From Holothuria scabra (Eukaryota; Echinodermata; Holothuroidea; Aspidochirotida; Holothuriidae), in the NCBI GenBank assembly GCA_037179385.1, contig CM074187.1, positions 310,001 to 374,000 of the forward strand: a stretch of 64,000 nt of DNA, in the 5' to 3' direction. This document shows, piece by piece, positions 57,809-64,000 of this stretch. The notes below the pieces were generated by a model, which saw nothing but the letters and a program-made list of their open reading frames with translations, ran no database searches and was not told where the DNA came from. A program made the translations under genes and the position numbers. Within the stretch, counting starts at the first letter, position 1. Each line of letters begins with the position of its first letter.

Positions 57809-60800
57809 CCAACAATGATTGATACTTTATATTTAGTAGGGAACTCAAACTCTTTTGTAGTGTGTGCATGTAAGTTAAGTATTTTTAGGTAATTGTTTGC
57901 TAGGGTAAGGGGAGGGTGTATGTGTCGAGGAGATAGTTCAGTAAGGAATCCTCCTTTAGTTCCTTTTTCTGCTATGAGAAAAAGAAGTTTTTTTGAAATT
58001 AACTGACACTGATTATATTATGGTTATATACACAGGGTGATCAGAGTTTATATGGGTTGATGTGCACTGTTTAACAAGGTGCTTCTTGATTGGCTGTTGT
58101 CATTGTATTGTACCGATTGCATTAGGGATTAGGATAGGATTAGAGCTATCTTTAGCCAGTAAGGAAATTTTTTGTAACACAGTGAGCATCACCCTGTTTT
58201 TATTGAGGACAAATTATGTACTTTTTTCTGTTCAGTGTTCCTAAGGTCTGATAACTGCCATTGCATATCTCTTTCAAGATCTGAGATGGATATGTTGTTC
58301 CTACTGTTCATGTTTCTATTAAAGTAAAGAAATTTACATTGTTTTTTCTGTTTTCATTTCACCTTTTAAACCATGGAGAGCAGAAAAGGTAAAAGAAATG
58401 TACAAGATGAAAAAGTGCCATATTGTACTGTCACAGGAACCTACAATTAGTCTTAAAGAATGGAGTCAGGCCCCAAGGAGAAACCGGAACTTACAGGAAA
58501 ATGGTGACTGCCTTATAGTCTGACACCCCCATGTTCCAACCTTTCTATGTTCCGATAATATATACATTCACCTACGAGTAAATTGTGGAAATGGGTGTCG
58601 GAACAAAGCTTGTGTTAGATCGCAATGGATTTGTTGGAACATAGGAGTGTCAGAATTGAGGGGTGTCGGGACATAGGGCTGTAACCCAGGGAAATACACA
58701 TATTGTGTTGTTTTAAAAATGAAAAAAAAAAAAATTAAGTATAAACCCTCAAAATTGAACACATATTTCAATTGTGATGCAAAAGAAAAATGCTTTTATA
58801 GGTGAATTAAATTGGGGTATTGTTGATCTTCTCTGTGTGGTGTCATGTTGATTCATGCAGTATTTCCTGTGACATACTGAACAGACTCAGTTGAGATACT
58901 AGGAACTCTCTTCCCAAGACAACCAACCTTTTTCCAGCAGGTGTCGGACAGGATATCTGAAACTAAGTAGGGGGAATGTAATGTAGTTGCTGAGAGCACC
59001 CCTTCCAGTATGGCATTTGGTGCAGGGCAGTGGCCTTGGGACCCACTGGTGTGAGGGGATGAAACTCCAAATGTTCTATAATATTTACTGAATTTAAAAC
59101 AATTTGTTTCAAACTAGCTCCATATGACTAGCAGATGGCCAGATCAATAAAGCAGACGTTTTGAGGAAGACTGGATTCTTGTTAGGGAGTTTCTGGGGCT
59201 TAAGTTCGCTCTGCTAATTATTCAGAGTCTAGTGCCTGCATGTGGAGCATGCTAAAAATAATGCACTCTTGAATTGTGTGGTGGTATGAGTGTTACAAAC
59301 AGCATTAAAACACAGTGGCATAGGAAGCATATGAAAATTTCGGGGGGGGGGGGAGAACAATTGTTGAATTATGAAACTGCACACTGAAAAAGGTGGAAAC
59401 CTTTTTTAGCCAACCGTGCTACACTGGGCAACGATTTCAGTATATCTATACCATCTGCAAACATTGAACGTTGATAACATTTTGACACTTCATTAATAAA
59501 AAAGGCATATACAGATACAACTCGGGTGTCATCTGCACACATGTGACAAAGATATCTGCTTATAGGTGTCCGGTATTATCTGCACACAGGTGACAAACTA
59601 CCTGCTGATAGGTGTGTATGAGAACATTTGAGTACCGTAGGCAAAAGATACCCTGCCTGAAATATGATGTCTTGCCGAAAAGACAAAGTGGGCCCCCCCC
59701 CCCCCCCCTCTTAGCTAGCGCGGAGCGTAAATCGCAACCCTAACCCCTCAGACGGCCCTATATGGTATTTCTCAGGCTTGTTAGTACAGTAGTAGCCAAG
59801 CAGGTGGGGCTTGAATGGGCTTTTTCAGTGGAAAGGGGCAAGCACTCAATTTTTCCGATTTTTCGTAAGTGCGAGCACCATTGTCTAGGGCATACCGTAA
59901 TTTCAAGCGCGGCACACGAAGCACACCGAAATTTTTGCCCTTTTAAACAAATATTGGTAGAAATGGAGCTTGTATTGCAGAAAGTGGTGGACTGTGGGTT
60001 TCTTGTAAGGAAAGTTGAGGAATGACTGAAGAATCGGCTTTTCCTATATTGGCATATCTTAGAGTAATTGCACGGCAACTGAACGTCGTTTTAACTACAT
60101 AATTGTGTCTTGCTAGGAGCTGAGACTCTCCGATGACATTTCAAAAGTTTCCCAAACTTTGTTGTTCTTTTAAGACGATATCTCCAAATCAAGAGCTCAC
60201 ATTTGAGAAAGTTTAGAATTTTAAGAAAGACAATTTATAAAAATAACACTGTAGCTGTCGATGTCTCTTGATGATCAGGTGTCACATATGGCAAATATTC
60301 GATTTTGTCATTTCCAGATCTCCTTAAAGTTTACCAGACTGCCCCCTGTCTCTTTGTTGTTACGCTAGTGCTGAGCAGTCGGTACTAACTTTGCATTTGC
60401 AAGAAAAGTTTCACTTCAATAAAAATGAGCAGATATCACAATAATCACCAAATTGCCAAGTGTACGCCCCATCTTCCGGCGCATTTTTTAAAGCACCATA
60501 GAGCTGACACTGTTCCCCGCTCAGCAAAGTGCCAGCCCGATATCACATACTGTACCAGAAAATTTCACTTTTGTGCTTAAGATTTGCATGTAAACAGTTA
60601 TTAAAGAGTCGGGTTCCTTGCTCAGATGGATACTATTACGATCTTTCTTCGAAAATTCCTTGGATGTGGAAGGGGAAATTGTTCCTCCGCTCCGTATGAT
60701 CATTTGAATTAGGGAGAGGGGAGTTTGTTGCTATATACGGAGGCCTTGTTCCCTTTGGTACAGGTTACATATTGATGGGGGAGGAGAGCAGATACACGAT

Positions 60801-61097
60801 CGGGCCTTAGAATGAAAATATTGGGGAAAGTTAAGGTGAGCGAAGTAGATGAATGAAGAACAAATGAAGAAAACCTGCCGTCCATGGGGTTGTTGATGAC
60901 CTCATTACTGAATTGAAATCACACCATGCAAAAATCACGAAATTTGTATTAACAGCCACTCGCAGAAAAAACGTGCAGTTAATACTTATTTTTTCTTTTC
61001 TTTTTTTAAAATGAAAATGTCCCTCTATACTTTGCAGTAAACAACCGGGGTAGGTGGGGTGAGGTGAGGTGAGGCGACGAAGTCCCCAGCAGTTTTC

Positions 61098-61128
<31 letters not shown>

Positions 61129-63528
61129 GTCTTCTTTTTTTTTCGTTTTTTCCGTCCTCTAGAAAGTTCAATCTGTAGTTGCTCGTTGACCATACATTTT
61201 TACACTTTTTGCCTGCTGCAAAAATTCTAGTCCCTAGAAGCCATTCTAGAAGCTAAATTCTTGGTTTCTAGACAATGCAAATGTCACAAAACGACATGTT
61301 GGGAAGGAAGGAAGGTAGGCAGGCAAGCAGACAGCCAGGACAGGTAGTTTAATGTCAAACACAGTTAAGGAACCACTCCCCCCCCCCCCTTTATTCTCCT
61401 CTCAATAACTTGCGAGGAGTAAGCTAGTTTATTTGGTGATTCGTTTTGCTGGCCATTAACACAGGCGCTCATCCATTAGTGGCTCGCCATAGGGGCACGG
61501 GGGCACTTGCCCCCCAAACATTTCCAAAGCATGGTCTTCAATTTTCCAAAAATAAAGTTATTCGATATGACATGAATAAAGAGTAGCCTTTTTCTTAATC
61601 TGGGGAGAGTATTCTAGCCTATCATCTAATACAAATGTCATATATTATTTATAAAATATAAACTAATGCGTAATTGTCATGGATATAGTTCGTAATTAGT
61701 GTATCAAAATTTTAGCCGAGTACCGGCGGCCCAGAAGCGTTGATAGCGCTACCAGCACCAGAAGCATTACTGAATCAGTACTGTTATTGGTGCTGGTAGC
61801 CCAACCAATGCTTCTGTGTGGCCGGTTCAGGTTTACAGGCACATTGGACCACTGATCGTATGAGTTAATATGATTCGAAAAGTTATGATTTCAATTTATT
61901 CCTAACGGTGTGCAGCTCATTGAAACAAAAAAGTCCAGAACAAATTTATGTTTGATGTTTGAAGAGGAACATATTATAGGCATAGCTTTCTGGGGAAATT
62001 TTAACTCATTTCCCATATTTGGTTCTCGAAATATTAAAATTGAAGTTGACATATTTTCTGCAAAGAGTGAACTTGCAAAAAGCAGACGTGATGTCATGTA
62101 TTCACATTGATGGAAATGTTTAGTTTTTATTTTTACACAGTATTTATAGAATTTAACAGTGATGTGTTGTAACCATAAGTGCATCCCGAGCAGTGGAAGT
62201 TTGAAAACTTAATTTGCCTTAGGGGCAAGATAGCATCCCTGATCAATTCAAGATCAAAGAGCACGATCAAAAATAAATAAAAAACAAAACAAAACATTGA
62301 CCATCAATATAAATACATGACATAGCACCTGCTTGGTTCAAGTTTACCTTTTGTAGAAAATGTGTCAACTTCAGTTGCTATCATCTCGAAAACCGAACAT
62401 GAGAAATGAATGAAAACTTCACCAGAGTGCTTAAAATATGTTCGTCTTCAACATATTAAACAAAAAATTGGTTCTGGTCTATTCTTTTTAATGCGACAAA
62501 GGATACGAAAAATGTCACATCGTCCTGTAAAGGAGCCAGTACATTTTTTCCTGGTAATTTTCTGATCATTGTGCAATTTGATTTTCTTCTTATTAAAATA
62601 AAGATTTTATTGCAAAGGAAAGCTCAAAATAACGACTGCTCAAATTCTACTAACAAGCCTGGCAAAAGCAAATTCCGGCTATTTGAGAGGTCGCGATATT
62701 TCAAAATTTTCTGTACGTTCCGCGCCAGCCGATGGTGGCGGTCCGTTTAGATAGTCTTTCGGGCAGTCAGTCACCACTTCTCATGCCTCCCCCCTCCCCA
62801 AAAAAGGCACGACATCCCCTGATACTATTTGAGGCGTCTTGGTCTCAAGTTGAGTTTGCCCCCCCCCCCCCCCCCCCAAAAAAAAGTCCTCATATCCACA
62901 TATGCGCTCATCTTCAAAATTGTCAGGATGAACTAACCCATCCCGAACCTACAAAATGTGATCCAACATTTTAGTTTACATGAAAATTTCGTGAAGTCAT
63001 TAATCCTTCCACTTCATAAGCAAGGGTACTAGGTGTGGTTTTGTGGTGTAAACTTTGTCTAAATTGCCTTTTTGGTGTAGACACATACATTATAAATAAT
63101 CTGCTATAAAGTAGAAATAAGACCCCTACTTCCGTTCGGGTTTGCCAGACACTTAGATTTAATACTGTCGTGTGCACGTATTGAAGAAAACAAGGGAATG
63201 CGGAACAATATTTTCCGAGCTCGGTATGTGTATTCCACGTTTTGCCCGTCATTCCACGCGGCAACAAATTACCGAAGTCCGTAGGCTTATTCTCCAACTG
63301 CATGCAGCCCACAGGGACAGTGGTCCCGGAAAGTTGTCACTGAGGCTTCAGCAAATAAGAATTTACCTGAACTGTTTCAAAGAAAGAAGTCGCAATTTAT
63401 ATCATTTCCCGTAATCTCACGTATTTCGTACTTACCGACGTTTTACTTATATTGTAAGTGTGGCAGTTATGAGTGTATTGTTTCATCATGTGGAATAAAC
63501 CTAAAATGAACCTTTACAGAATTCAATA
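57809..63528. other. Non-coding right flank
   Basis: I find no coding exon, including no continuation of the acyl-CoA dehydrogenase. The stretch holds repeat debris: a degenerate GTGTCGGAACATAGG-type repeat at about 58590-58680; a tandem pair at 59529-59612 (ATCTGCACACATGTGACAAA and a variant); G or C tracts near 59341, 59692, 61379 and 62861; and a pyrimidine tract at about 60988-61150. Confidence 0.5.
61723..61825. repeat. Imperfect hairpin of about 103 bp
   Basis: The left arm begins CCGGCGGCCCAGAAGCGTTG and ends GCTACCAGCACCA. The right arm, reverse-complemented, begins CCGGCCACACAGAAGCATTG and ends with the same GCTACCAGCACCA. About 31 of 38 paired positions match. It could be a MITE remnant or a structured transcript; no further evidence. 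Confidence 0.6.
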
Positions 63529-63830
63529 GGTCCTCTTTAAGCCACAATGCTTTGATTTAAGTCCTCGAGTAAATGCCAATATTTGACACTGTGTTTTAGT
63601 CCTCGTTTGCATATCAAATATCCGTAGGTCCTCTGTAAGCCGTAAGACTTTGATATGATTAAGTCCTCAAGTGCATGCTAATATTTGAATCTGTGTTTTA
63701 GTCCTCGTTTGTTTATCAAATATTCTATACGTCCTCATTAAGCCATAAAACTTTGATCGGATTAAGTCCTCGAGTTCATACCAAAATGTGACACTGTGTT
63801 TAAAGTCCTCGTTTTTATATCAAATATCCC
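63529..63830. repeat. Three tandem units of about 100 bp, each with three GTCCTC words
   Basis: Units begin near 63529, 63627 and 63730. GTCCTC stands at 63530, 63561, 63599; 63628, 63663, 63701; and 63731, 63766, 63805, so the three words are about 31-39 bases apart in each unit. Intervening words (TAAGCC, CTTTGAT, CACTGTGTTT or close, TATCAAATAT) also repeat. Two more GTCCTCG words follow at 63940 and 63967. It looks like an array of binding sites or a subterminal repeat of a mobile element extending past the window. Confidence 0.8.
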
Positions 63831-64000
63831 ATTAAGAAAGGAACGGAATTTAAAAAAAAGCACTTAAGTCTTGTTAAAAAGGCGACCCTTTTAATGATCA
63901 TCTATGAAGCTGAGGTCGATGCACCTATTCTAGGTGCTAGTCCTCGTAAGAAGGTGTTAATTCAGAGTCCTCGCTGGTAGTGAAATGCACGTAGGTGTGT

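Noticed and set aside
60831..61193. 120-codon minus-strand frame with a lysine-rich block
   Set aside because: It is produced by a pyrimidine tract at about 61090-61150 and has no conserved motif.

Overview
This is eukaryotic, intron-rich, AT-rich nuclear DNA from an animal. Long introns with GT/AG junctions, a DIRS-type tyrosine-recombinase retrotransposon, hAT-like fragments and a KMT5A-like SET gene point to an invertebrate metazoan. Recurrent words such as AGGCCTA and CTAACGTTAG make me think of an echinoderm or another invertebrate deuterostome, but this is an impression and not a proven placement. There are no bacterial-style operons. Most short open frames are noise or shadows.

Layout. 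(1) About 1-8300: two consecutive plus-strand exons (2002-2122 and 7202-7331) of an acyl-CoA dehydrogenase gene. The intron between them carries an internally deleted DIRS-like element (about 2843-5212) that keeps a Gag-like ORF and a tyrosine recombinase (YR) ORF. A second, 5'-end-only fragment of the same family sits at about 7652-8135. (2) About 8303-10328 and, inverted, about 57072-57808: a pair of long imperfect inverted repeats. (3) Between them lies a small putative membrane-protein exon (14366-14521) and one very large plus-strand gene (16057-54389). I could assemble this gene across 32 exons with every splice phase consistent. It encodes about 1661 residues: a KMT5A-like SET domain, 26 small acidic repeat exons, two zinc fingers, a YR domain with R, K, R, H and Y present, an acidic linker and a C-terminal SANT/Myb-like domain. 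(4) About 21-48.6 kb is an array of 23 nearly identical 81-base phase-0 exons, each with its intron in a unit of about 1.28 kb, arranged in a higher-order pattern of shortened units and units carrying a hAT-like fragment. (5) 56423-56940: two tandem dead copies of the recombinase 3' coding region. (6) 57.8-64 kb: no convincing gene; homopolymer tracts, a hairpin, and a final tandem repeat packed with the word GTCCTC.

How it may fit together. The SET-YR gene combines a chromatin-modifying domain, a long acidic linker, DNA-binding fingers, a DNA strand-exchange domain and a SANT-like domain. It lies between inverted repeats about 49 kb apart that, like the array introns and the right edge of the window, contain the word GTCCTC. 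My inference is that this is a giant YR-encoding mobile element, or a domesticated descendant, lodged in or beside an acyl-CoA dehydrogenase gene. The sequence directly shows the gene model, the inverted repeats and the motif clusters; mobility and function are not shown.
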